Origin: an uncultured Paracoccus sp.
GTDB lineage: Bacteria; Pseudomonadota; Alphaproteobacteria; Rhodobacterales; Rhodobacteraceae
Length of the DNA stretch: 64,000 nt
Direction: 5' to 3'
NCBI RefSeq assembly: GCF_947487305.1
Contig: NZ_CANKWH010000007.1
Coordinates: 124,001 to 188,000 of the forward strand
Below the pieces are notes generated by a model, which made no database searches, was not told where the DNA came from, and saw nothing but the letters and a program-made list of their open reading frames with translations. A program made the position numbers and the translations under genes. Positions 55,944 through 64,000 of the stretch are shown here, one piece after another (the first letter of the stretch is position 1; each line of letters opens with the position of its first letter).

Positions 55944-56485
55944 GCGAAATCCTCTCGGTTCTGTCTTGTCTTGCGATGGGCGTGGTTGAGGGCCAGAAGC
56001 TGCATCGCCGCAGCCAGTCCCTCATCGGTAAAACGTTCTGCAACCTCTTCCGCCTGCCTCAGCATGGCGGGACTGGGTTCCGGTGCCGCCACGGGCTTGG
56101 CGAGAAAACGCGCCTGGCCCTCGGCAAAGCCCTCGGGCGCGGTCTGGGTCAACAGAATGCGTTGCACGGCGTTATAGCCATAGCAGGCATTCACCCGGTC
56201 CTTCAGCTGCGGCAGCTGCATCTCGACCATCGGCGCGACCGGCCCCATGGTCAGCACGGTCAGCGTGGCGCCAAAGCCGCCGCGCGAATGGCTGATCTTC
56301 ACCGGCCGTGTCACCGCCGCCAGTTGCTCGCCGGCGACCTCGGGCCAATGGGTCAGAAGCCGCGTCACCGCGAAGCCGCGCCCTTCTGATGCGCTTTGCA
56401 CCGGGGCCTCGACCAGCTTGGCCGCCGGCTCGAACCCGCGCATCCGGCGCCGGGGCGTCTTGGCGATGTCTTTCCTATGGGCCAT
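55940..56485 (-). CDS. dciA: DUF721/DciA family protein (DnaB loader-type)
   Basis: 181 residues. The DciA (DUF721) core is recognisable: GFAVTRLLTHWPEVAGEQLAAVTRPVKISH, GATLTVLTMGPVAPMVEMQLPQLKDRVNACYGYNAVQRILLTQ. The C-terminal ~60 residues are variable and probably disordered. DciA is the ancestral loader of the replicative helicase DnaB in bacteria lacking DnaC. Start ATG 56485; an upstream GTG adds seven residues. It is divergent from mutY across 85 bp. Confidence 0.85.
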   Translation of the reverse strand: MAHRKDIAKTPRRRMRGFEPAAKLVEAPVQSASEGRGFAVTRLLTHWPEVAGEQLAAVTRPVKISHSRGGFGATLTVLTMGPVAPMVEMQLPQLKDRVNACYGYNAVQRILLTQTAPEGFAEGQARFLAKPVAAPEPSPAMLRQAEEVAERFTDEGLAAAMQLLALNHAHRKTRQNREDFA

Positions 56486-56570
56486 GGCCGCCTGATTGGT
56501 TATCACCCTGTCAGTCTTAAGGGCGGTCCCGAACGGATGAAAGCGTTGCGGCTTGAAACATCTCTGAATT

Positions 56571-57596
56571 ATGCGTGACGTCCCGGTGATCGCGCCGCTG
56601 CTTCTGGCCTGGTATGACCGCCATGCCCGGGTGCTGCCCTGGCGCGTGCCGCCGGGCGCGGGCGTGGCCGATCCCTATCGCGTCTGGCTGTCAGAGATCA
56701 TGCTGCAGCAGACCACGGTGGCGGCGGTGAAGGCCTATTTCGAACGCTTCACCGCGCTTTGGCCGACGGTCGGGGCACTGGCGGCTGCCGATGACGCGCA
56801 GGTGATGGGCGAATGGGCGGGGCTAGGCTATTACGCCCGCGCCCGCAACCTGCTGGCCTGCGCGCGGGCGGTGACGGCTGCCGGGGGTTTTCCGACGACG
56901 CGCGAGGGGCTGCAGGCCCTGCCGGGGATCGGCCCCTATACCGCCGCCGCCATCTCGGCCATCGCCTATGACCTGCCGGAGACGGTGGTGGACGGGAATG
57001 TCGAGCGGGTGGTGGCCCGGCTTTTCGCCGTCGCCGAGCCGATGCCGGGGGTGAAGCCGCGCCTGCGCGATCTGGCGGCGACGCTGACGCCGGCGCGGCG
57101 GCCGGGCGATTTCGCGCAGGCGATGATGGATCTCGGCGCAACCATCTGCACCCCGCGCAGCCCCGCCTGCGGCATCTGCCCGCTGATCGACCATTGCGCC
57201 GCCCGCGCACAGGGCATCGCCGCCGACCTGCCGCGCCGCGCACCGAAATCCGAGAAGCCCACGCGCACCGGCATTGCCTGGGTCGGGCGCGACGGCCCAC
57301 GCCTGCTGCTCGAACGTCGTGCCGCCAAGGGGCTTCTGGGTGGCACGCTGGCCTTTCCCTCGACGGGGTGGGATGGCAGTGACGTGCCGCCCCCTGGTCC
57401 CGCTAACTGGCGCGAGGCCGGCGAGGTGCGGCATGTGTTCACCCATTTCAACCTGATCCTGACCGTAATGACGGGCGATCTGGCCGGGCCGCCCGAACGC
57501 GGCGATCTGACGGAGCTGCGGCATTTCCGCCCCTCGGACCTGCCGGGGCTGATGCGCAAGGTCTGGGATATGGTGCAGGTGCCGGGCGGGGATTAG
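56571..57596 (+). CDS. mutY: A/G-specific adenine DNA glycosylase
   Basis: 341 residues. Catalytic domain: VWLSEIMLQQTTVAAVKAYFERF (Glu42), helix-hairpin-helix LQALPGIGPYTAAAISAIAYD with Asp in VDGNVERVVARLF, then the 4Fe-4S cysteines CTPRSPACGICPLIDHC (about 191-207). The C-terminal NUDIX-like 8-oxoG recognition domain follows (RLLLERRAAKGLLGGTLAFPSTGW, VRHVFTHFNLILTVM). It removes adenine opposite 8-oxoguanine. The alkB-type gene starts 9 bp after its stop, so they may share a transcript. Confidence 0.95.
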   Translation: MRDVPVIAPLLLAWYDRHARVLPWRVPPGAGVADPYRVWLSEIMLQQTTVAAVKAYFERFTALWPTVGALAAADDAQVMGEWAGLGYYARARNLLACARAVTAAGGFPTTREGLQALPGIGPYTAAAISAIAYDLPETVVDGNVERVVARLFAVAEPMPGVKPRLRDLAATLTPARRPGDFAQAMMDLGATICTPRSPACGICPLIDHCAARAQGIAADLPRRAPKSEKPTRTGIAWVGRDGPRLLLERRAAKGLLGGTLAFPSTGWDGSDVPPPGPANWREAGEVRHVFTHFNLILTVMTGDLAGPPERGDLTELRHFRPSDLPGLMRKVWDMVQVPGGD

Positions 57597-57605
57597 AATG
57601 GCGGC

Positions 57606-58745
57606 ATGACCATGACGACCACCCCGTCCCTGCCCGCTGCCCTGCCCTTCTGGATGTCGCTGGGGCTAGTGCCGCTGGCGGCGCTGGCGACGGCATGGGG
57701 CGGCTGGTGGTGGGCCTTGCTGCCGGGCTATGCGTGGTATCTGACCACCGGGCTTGACGCGGTGCTGGGCCAGAACGAGCGCAACCCCGACACCGGCACC
57801 GCTGAATCCGCTCTGTTCTGGCATCGCGCGATCACGCTGATCTGGTTCCCGCTGCAGTTTCTGACCATTTTCGGAGCGATCTGGTATGTGACCCATCGCG
57901 GCGATCTGTCGGGCTGGGAGCTGGCGGGCCTGTTCTTCGGCATCGGCATCATGTCGGGCAGCATCGGCATCGTCTATGCCCATGAGCTGATGCACCAAAG
58001 GAACCGAACCGAGCGCTGGCTGGGCGATCTGCTACTGGCCTCGACGCTCTATTCCCATTTCCGCAGCGAACACATGCTTGTCCACCACGCCTGGGTCGGC
58101 ACGCCCCGCGACGCGGTCTCGGCACGCTATAACGAGGGGTTCCACCGCTTTTTCTACCGGGTGCTGCGCGATGCCCCGGGCAGCGCCTGGCGGGCCGAGC
58201 GGAACCTGCTGGCCCGCGCCGGTCGTCCCGTGACCGACCGGCGCAATCCGTTCTGGCGCTATGCTGTGCTGCAGGGGGCGATGCTGCTGCTGGCGTTGGC
58301 GCTCGGCGGGTGGCTGGGGCTGGTCCTCTTTATTTGGCAGGCGCTGATCGCGATCTGGCAGCTGGAACTGACCAACTATGTCGAGCATTACGGCCTGACC
58401 CGCAAACATCTGGGTGATGGCCGATATGAGCATATCAAGCCGCGCCATTCCTGGAACGCCGCGCAAAGCGCGACCAACTGGCTCTTGATCAACCTGCAGC
58501 GCCATTCGGACCACCATTACAAGCCCGACCGCCGCTTTCCCCTGCTGCAGACCTATGGCCCGGACGAGGCGCCGCAGCTGCCGATCGGCTATCCGATCAT
58601 GGGGCTGATGGCGCTGATCCCGCCCCTCTGGCGGCGGCAGATGAACCCGCGGGTGCGGGCCTGGCGGCGGCAGTTCTATCCCGAGGTTACGGATTGGGGG
58701 CCGTATAACCGGGGCGAATTGCCGATGCCCCGGGGGGCACTGTAG
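57606..58745 (+). CDS. alkB: Alkane 1-monooxygenase (AlkB family)
   Basis: 379-residue integral membrane di-iron enzyme. Several helices surround the histidine boxes: HELMH (around residue 120, YAHELMHQRNR), HMLVHH (SEHMLVHHAWVGTPRDAVS) and LQRHSDHH (near 300); NYVEHYGLTR is the fourth typical segment. It hydroxylates medium-chain n-alkanes at the terminal carbon using electrons from rubredoxin. No rubredoxin, rubredoxin reductase or alkane regulator is beside it. It follows mutY by 9 bp. Confidence 0.93.
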   Translation: MTMTTTPSLPAALPFWMSLGLVPLAALATAWGGWWWALLPGYAWYLTTGLDAVLGQNERNPDTGTAESALFWHRAITLIWFPLQFLTIFGAIWYVTHRGDLSGWELAGLFFGIGIMSGSIGIVYAHELMHQRNRTERWLGDLLLASTLYSHFRSEHMLVHHAWVGTPRDAVSARYNEGFHRFFYRVLRDAPGSAWRAERNLLARAGRPVTDRRNPFWRYAVLQGAMLLLALALGGWLGLVLFIWQALIAIWQLELTNYVEHYGLTRKHLGDGRYEHIKPRHSWNAAQSATNWLLINLQRHSDHHYKPDRRFPLLQTYGPDEAPQLPIGYPIMGLMALIPPLWRRQMNPRVRAWRRQFYPEVTDWGPYNRGELPMPRGAL

Positions 58746-58873
58746 GTCGCAAAACAACGGCGGCTGTCAGGGCATCGGAACAGCCGGGGATTGCGTATTT
58801 GAACCGAAAAGTTCGATTGACGTTTACTCGCGCCCTGCGAGAATGGCCGCGCGAGGTAAACGCGGGGCGCGCG

Positions 58874-60298
58874 ATGCCGAAGAATATCCTGATCTTCGCC
58901 GACGGAACCGGGCAGCTTGGCGGGCTGAAGCCCGATCAGCGCCTGTCGAATATCTACAAGATGTACCGGGCGATGCGCCCCGACCCGTCCTCGCCGATCA
59001 GCCCGCACGATCAGGTCTGCTTCTACGAGCCGGGGCTTGGTTCGGGCGAGGCCGAAGGCTTCACGCTGCGGCGGCTGAAGAACATCCTTGCCGCTGCCTT
59101 CGGCACCGGGATCGATGAGAACGTAACCGACTGCTATGCCGCCATCCTGTCCTGGTACGAGCCGGGAGACAGGGTGCTGCTGATCGGCTTCTCGCGCGGC
59201 GCCTATACCGTCCGTGCCACCGCCAACGTGATGAATGTCTGCGGCATTCCGACCCGGATGCCGGATGGCGGGCCGATTCCGCGCTTTGGTCCGGCCCTGC
59301 GCCAGATCGCCGGCGAGGCGGTGAACAAGGTCTATAACCACGGCAATGGCCGCCCGCGCGGACAGCAGCCTTTTCTGAGCCAGCGCGAGGAACTGGGCCG
59401 CCGCTTCCGGCGCAAATATGGTAGCTTCGATCCCGATGCCGCCGAAGATGTGCAGGGCAATGTTCAGCCCACATTCATCGGCGTCTTCGACACGGTCGCC
59501 GCCCTTGGCGTGCCGATGGTGGCGCTGGCCGTGGGGATCGTCGTCTTCCTGCTGCTGGTGATGGTGGCGGCGCTGATCCTGTCGAACTGGAACTGGCTCG
59601 TGGGCGCGCCGCTCATCACCGTTCTGGCCGTGATCGCGATCTGGTATGTCCGGCTGAAATGGTCGCAATGGAAGTATTTTTCACCTGACGAGAACCACCC
59701 GCTGAGCATCCGCCGGATTGGCGACTGGCCGCAAATCTGGCGATACGGCCATTACGCCACCTGGAACCTGCAGAACTATGACCGCTGGCTCGACTCCGAT
59801 GTCGGCCATGCCCGCCACGCCCTGTCCATCGACGAGCGGCGCAAGACCTTTCCGCGCGTCGAATGGGGCATGGCCGCCGAGGCGCTGAAGACCGCCGGGC
59901 GCAGCCCCTGTTGGCTGAAGCAGGTCTGGTTCGCCGGCTGTCACAGCGATATCGGCGGCAGCTATCCCGAACCGGAATCGCGGCTCAGCGATATTGCCCT
60001 GTCCTGGATGATCGACGAATTGCGCGACTGCGTGCCCGGAGTGCAGATCAACGACGCGATGCTGTATCGCACGCCGGACCCGCTGGGGATGCAGCATGAA
60101 GAGACCTTTGCCTTCCGCATCGGCCCGATCAGCCGCCGCTGGCCGGTCGCGGCGCGAAGCGTTCCACCAACCGCGACCCTGCATCCGTCGGTCCTCCAGC
60201 GGCTGAACGCCGCTGCGGTCTCGCATCTGGGCGAGATCCGGCCCTATCGCCCCGAACCCTTACGGGATCATGAAGCGGCCAGGCACCTTTACCAATAG
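58874..60298 (+). CDS. DUF2235 alpha/beta-hydrolase with two membrane helices
   Basis: 474 residues. The N-terminus KNILIFADGTGQLGGLKPDQRLSNIYKMYRAM and the nucleophile elbow LLIGFSRGAYTVRATANVM (Ser near 113) match DUF2235, the family of phospholipase-type effectors Tle1 and relatives. A loop follows, then two close membrane helices at about residues 214-262 (LAVGIVVFLLLVMVAALIL and APLITVLAVIAIWYV), and the hydrolase continues (EWGMAAEALKTAGR, WFAGCHSDIGGSYPE with Asp and His). I find no type VI genes nearby. A lipase role at the inner membrane is an inference. The start MPKNILIF was chosen over an upstream TTG. Confidence 0.85.
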   Translation: MPKNILIFADGTGQLGGLKPDQRLSNIYKMYRAMRPDPSSPISPHDQVCFYEPGLGSGEAEGFTLRRLKNILAAAFGTGIDENVTDCYAAILSWYEPGDRVLLIGFSRGAYTVRATANVMNVCGIPTRMPDGGPIPRFGPALRQIAGEAVNKVYNHGNGRPRGQQPFLSQREELGRRFRRKYGSFDPDAAEDVQGNVQPTFIGVFDTVAALGVPMVALAVGIVVFLLLVMVAALILSNWNWLVGAPLITVLAVIAIWYVRLKWSQWKYFSPDENHPLSIRRIGDWPQIWRYGHYATWNLQNYDRWLDSDVGHARHALSIDERRKTFPRVEWGMAAEALKTAGRSPCWLKQVWFAGCHSDIGGSYPEPESRLSDIALSWMIDELRDCVPGVQINDAMLYRTPDPLGMQHEETFAFRIGPISRRWPVAARSVPPTATLHPSVLQRLNAAAVSHLGEIRPYRPEPLRDHEAARHLYQ

Positions 60299-60313
60299 GC
60301 AAGCAGTACCACG

Positions 60314-60343
60314 AAAAAACCCCGCCATCTTGCGACGGCGGGG
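60314..60343 (-). terminator. Intrinsic terminator of ccrM
   Basis: Read on the minus strand: CCCCGCC, ten-base loop, GGCGGGG, then TTTTTT (60314-60319). It lies 60 bp after the ccrM stop and in the gap with the converging DUF2235 gene. Confidence 0.88.
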
Positions 60344-60402
60344 CAAGGTCGTTCCGGCCCTGCGGCTATGCGGGCGGAACGCTGGCGAAACTGTGGAACG
60401 GG

Positions 60403-61623
<1,221 letters not shown>

Positions 61624-61625
<2 letters not shown>

Positions 61626-62256
61626 AATGGGTTGCGATTTCATCTCGACACAAGATATTGTGCACCGGCTTGAACGACCGTCTATGATGAGGGGTAACGC
61701 CCATATCTAGGAGCGCGCGTTTATGCGTCGGCGTGGGATAGCCTGCATTCACCTCCCAGCCATAGCCGGGATATTGTTGCGCCAAATCCTCCATGATGCG
61801 GTCGCGCAACACCTTGGCCACGATCGAGGCAGCGGCGATGGTCAGGCATCGGGCATCGCCCTTGACCACTGCCTCCGCGGGCAGGGTCAGATCGCGCGGC
61901 AGGCGATTGCCATCGACCAGCACATGGCAGGGCGCCGTCGCCAGTCCCGCGACCGCCCGAACCATCGCCAGATGCGAGGCCTGAAGGATGTTCAGCCGGT
62001 CGATCGCCTCGACGCTGACATGGGCGGCGGACCAGTCGCAGTTCTGCATCACCCATTCTGCCAGCGCCTCGCGCCGTGCCGCCGTCAGCTTTTTCGAGTC
62101 GTTCAGCCCCTCAGGAATGTTACCGGGGTCCAGAACCACCGCGCAGGCCGTCACCGGCCCGGCCAGCGGCCCGCGCCCGACCTCATCCACCCCGGCGACG
62201 CGCCGCGCCCCGCGGTCCAGCGCCGCGGCCTCAAAGCTGAAATCCGGGGCGCTCAT
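61624..62256 (-). CDS. rnhB: Ribonuclease HII
   Basis: 210 residues. All RNase HII motifs are seen: the acidic pair in GVDEVGRGPLAGPVTACAVVLD, LNDSKKLTAARRE, and Asp residues in HVLVDGNRLP; SIVAKVLRDRIM is the third conserved block. It cuts RNA at RNA-DNA junctions, including single ribonucleotides. The start overlaps allA by 4 bp (ATGA). Operon order is allA-rnhB, then ccrM after 90 bp, as often seen in this family. Confidence 0.95.
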
Positions 62257-62732
62257 GCGGTGATCGTCACCGGGGCGATCACCACCTCTTCAAGGTTCAC
62301 CCCGCCGCCCTCGCGGTCCACCACCAGGAAATCGGCGGCGCGGTCCAGCGGCGTCAGCACGCCATGCCAGACGCCCGCGCGCAGGTTCACCCCCATGCCG
62401 GCGGGCACGATGAAGGCCAGCGGCGCGCCGGGCTTGCCGCCTTCGTCCGGGGCCACGACCGACAGCCAGGCATCGGGGCCAAGCGGCATGAAGGCCTGCG
62501 ACCCCAGCGGATGCCGCTCCAAGAGCGCGCAGTCATAGGGCAGGCTGACCGGCTCGGAGCGGAAGATGGAAATGATCGCCTCGCCCTCTCCGCGCTCGAC
62601 CGTGGCCAGCGCGTGATGACGCTCGCAGCGCCCGGCATTGATGAACCGGTCGGGCGCCGGGCGGGCGGTCAGAAGCTCGCCATAGGGGGCGAAGGCCTCG
62701 GCGGTGATGGGCGTGGCGGTGATCGTGGTCAT
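62253..62732 (-). CDS. allA: Ureidoglycolate lyase
   Basis: 159 residues, cupin-fold AllA family: ITAEAFAPYGELLTARPAPDRFINAGRCERHHALA, SIFRSEPVSLPYDCALLERHPLGSQAFMPLG, FIVPAGMGVNLRAGVWHGVLTPLDRAADFLVVDREG. It splits ureidoglycolate to glyoxylate and urea in allantoin breakdown. No other allantoin genes are in the window. It is the first gene of a run with rnhB, preceded 10 bp earlier by the end of the glycosyltransferase gene. Confidence 0.92.
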   Translation of the reverse strand: MTTITATPITAEAFAPYGELLTARPAPDRFINAGRCERHHALATVERGEGEAIISIFRSEPVSLPYDCALLERHPLGSQAFMPLGPDAWLSVVAPDEGGKPGAPLAFIVPAGMGVNLRAGVWHGVLTPLDRAADFLVVDREGGGVNLEEVVIAPVTITA

Positions 62733-62742
62733 CGGTTTCCTC

Positions 62743-63999
62743 TCAGCGAAGGGCGGCGAGGCCGTCCAGAATGCGGGTCAGGAATTGCCGGCGGGCGGCG
62801 GGATTGGCCAGCCGCGCCACCTCGGTCCGGGCGGCCGCCGACATTTCCTTGCAGCGCGCGGGGTTTGCCCGCGCCCAGGCCAACTTTTCCTCGAGATCCA
62901 CGCAATTCAGGCTGACCGGGATGTAGTGAACCCATGGCGTGAAACGCCCGGAATAATAGACCTCCCAGCCATCTTCCTCCTTCAGCAGCACCGAGTTGGA
63001 ATTGATCGCACCGATGAAGTTCGAGCCATGGTCATAGCCTGCAAGCGTCAGCTGGTAGCGAAAGCGTTGGAAAAAACTTCCACCGGCACGCGGGCGGGCA
63101 TAGGGGGCCAGCAGCGGATGGCTTGCCAGATCGCGGAAGCGCCAGGCGAGGACCATGCCGATGTCAAAGTCCGGATGATCGATCCAGCGGCGCAGGAACG
63201 CCAGACGCGGCACATCGCAGAGGCGCGCGAATGTCTCGGCTTGCTGATCGCGATTCTCGCCTACGGCGCGCAACTGGCTCAAAAGCTGATGCACCGGCCG
63301 GCGGGGCAGGCCATCGCGCGGCACGGCACTGCCCGAGATATGACCGCGCCAGACCAGGCGGTCCTCTTTCTCGTCGAACGGAGTGCGGTCCGGGGATTCG
63401 GCGCAGGGCTGGCCGGAGGCGGCGATTTCATGCTGGCCCGGCAGCGGCCAGAGCGCGATGTTCCGCGCACCTGCGCGGCGGTTATAGGCGAGGATCGGCA
63501 GGCCGGGCGGGCCGCCCGAATCCTCGTTGAAGCGGCGGGCGTCCTGCATGTCGATGCGCAGCGCATCGGTGCGGCCAAGCCGCAGGACGTCGTTCATGAC
63601 CCCCTCAGGCCGCGCCCATTTTCGTTCATGGCCACGCGCGGTCATCATGATCGGCGTGCCGCCGCCTGCGCCCTTGCCGATCGCAAAGGGCAAGGGCGCA
63701 CCTTTCCGGTCGCGCACCCCGTCCCGACCGTCCCAATCGACATAGATGCCCGAGACATCGCCAATCCCGGCACCGCCGGGGCCCAGCCCCTTCAGGCAGA
63801 ACCGCGCCAGGTCCTCGACCAGTTCGGGATCTTCCCGTTCGGGGCCGGGGCGCGGGCGATCCATCGACGCGGCGAGGCGCTGGTCCAGCGGAGTCCGGTC
63901 TTCGGGCTGCCAGCTGTCGCCATCCGGCAACTGGTCGAACGGCAACGCAAGCAGCGACCCAAGCCTTCGACCGAAGGCAGTCGGCGTTTCCTGCTCCAT
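62743..63999 (-). CDS. GT90/CAP10-like glycosyltransferase, start at or beyond window edge
   Basis: At least 418 residues, with an ATG at 63999; the real start may lie outside. The C-terminal half fits the CAP10/GT90 lipopolysaccharide-modifying family: RLVWRGHISGSA, FARLCDVPRLAFLRRWIDHPDFDIGM, QLTLAGYDHGSNFIGAINSNSVLLKEEDGWEVYYSGRFTPWVHYIPVS and the closing helical part LEEKLAWARANPARCKEMSAAARTEVARLANP. The N-terminal ~150 residues (GGAGIGDVSGIYVDWDGRDG) are not recognised. It would add a sugar to a surface polysaccharide. Confidence 0.75.
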   Translation of the reverse strand: MEQETPTAFGRRLGSLLALPFDQLPDGDSWQPEDRTPLDQRLAASMDRPRPGPEREDPELVEDLARFCLKGLGPGGAGIGDVSGIYVDWDGRDGVRDRKGAPLPFAIGKGAGGGTPIMMTARGHERKWARPEGVMNDVLRLGRTDALRIDMQDARRFNEDSGGPPGLPILAYNRRAGARNIALWPLPGQHEIAASGQPCAESPDRTPFDEKEDRLVWRGHISGSAVPRDGLPRRPVHQLLSQLRAVGENRDQQAETFARLCDVPRLAFLRRWIDHPDFDIGMVLAWRFRDLASHPLLAPYARPRAGGSFFQRFRYQLTLAGYDHGSNFIGAINSNSVLLKEEDGWEVYYSGRFTPWVHYIPVSLNCVDLEEKLAWARANPARCKEMSAAARTEVARLANPAARRQFLTRILDGLAALR

Positions 64000-64000
64000 A

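Overview
The window reads as chromosome of a GC-rich alphaproteobacterium of the Rhodobacteraceae, most likely Paracoccus or a close relative. The reasons are the codon use, tightly packed genes with ATGA/GTGA overlaps, a CcrM-type GANTC methyltransferase, a DciA-DsbA pair, a gltD-x-gltB arrangement, TAXI-type TRAP and ribose-type ABC transporters, and a GC-rich intergenic repeat (CCCCCCGGGATATTT) that I recall as common in this family. The genus is an inference; no rRNA is present. I see no prophage, insertion sequence or CRISPR array. No stretch over 300 bp lacks a gene.

Layout. 1-6930: end of a TAXI TRAP solute-binding protein and its fused permease, a GntR/FCD regulator, and a divergent coupled operon of a ThDP enzyme, an FAD-linked 2-hydroxyacid oxidase and a glutathione transferase, which looks like an uncharacterised catabolic module. 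6940-10812: TrmO and a tungstate ABC system (tupB-tupC-tupA) with a DNA-binding/PBP fusion regulator. 10820-15150: stress-type genes (isochorismatase-like hydrolase, DoxX, pirin, hemerythrin, acetyltransferase, flavoprotein monooxygenase). 15228-22016: a probable ribitol/pentitol operon (binding protein, ATPase, permease, SDR dehydrogenase, FGGY kinase) facing its LacI regulator, followed by a tRNA-Leu(CAG). 22377-31128: an NDUFA9-like protein, UppP, and glutamate synthase gltD/gltB with an exported protein of unknown function coupled between the subunits.

31308-38751: lipoprotein, DUF1269 protein, MtgA, a GST, QueG, an EamA exporter and a 973-residue RTX protein. 38869-43663: CobA-type methyltransferase, then a molybdenum hydroxylase operon (2Fe-2S subunit, Mo subunit, di-haem cytochrome c) and an SH3 protein. 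43679-47362: divergent pcaD/pcaB of the protocatechuate branch, and a divergent Lrp regulator/alanine dehydrogenase pair. 47407-49414: an MFS transporter that looks like a recent arrival, and MscL. 49507-55157: a GST and a complete malonate module (MadLM uptake, MatB activation, malonyl-CoA decarboxylase) opposite a GntR regulator, with two palindromes between them. 55200-63999: DsbA, DciA, MutY, AlkB, a DUF2235 hydrolase, CcrM, RNase HII, AllA and a GT90-like glycosyltransferase that reaches the window edge.

Taken together the window describes a metabolically versatile heterotroph taking up organic acids, pentitols and malonate, and degrading aromatics and alkanes. Most catabolic operons sit opposite their own one-component regulator, and several of these divergent gaps hold recognisable inverted repeats. 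The least expected items are two loci carrying TGT(A/G)CA-type repeats phased at exactly 11 bp, the exported protein inside the gltD/gltB operon, a cluster of GANTC sites directly upstream of the GANTC methyltransferase gene, and the uncharacterised ThDP/FAD-oxidase/GST operon.
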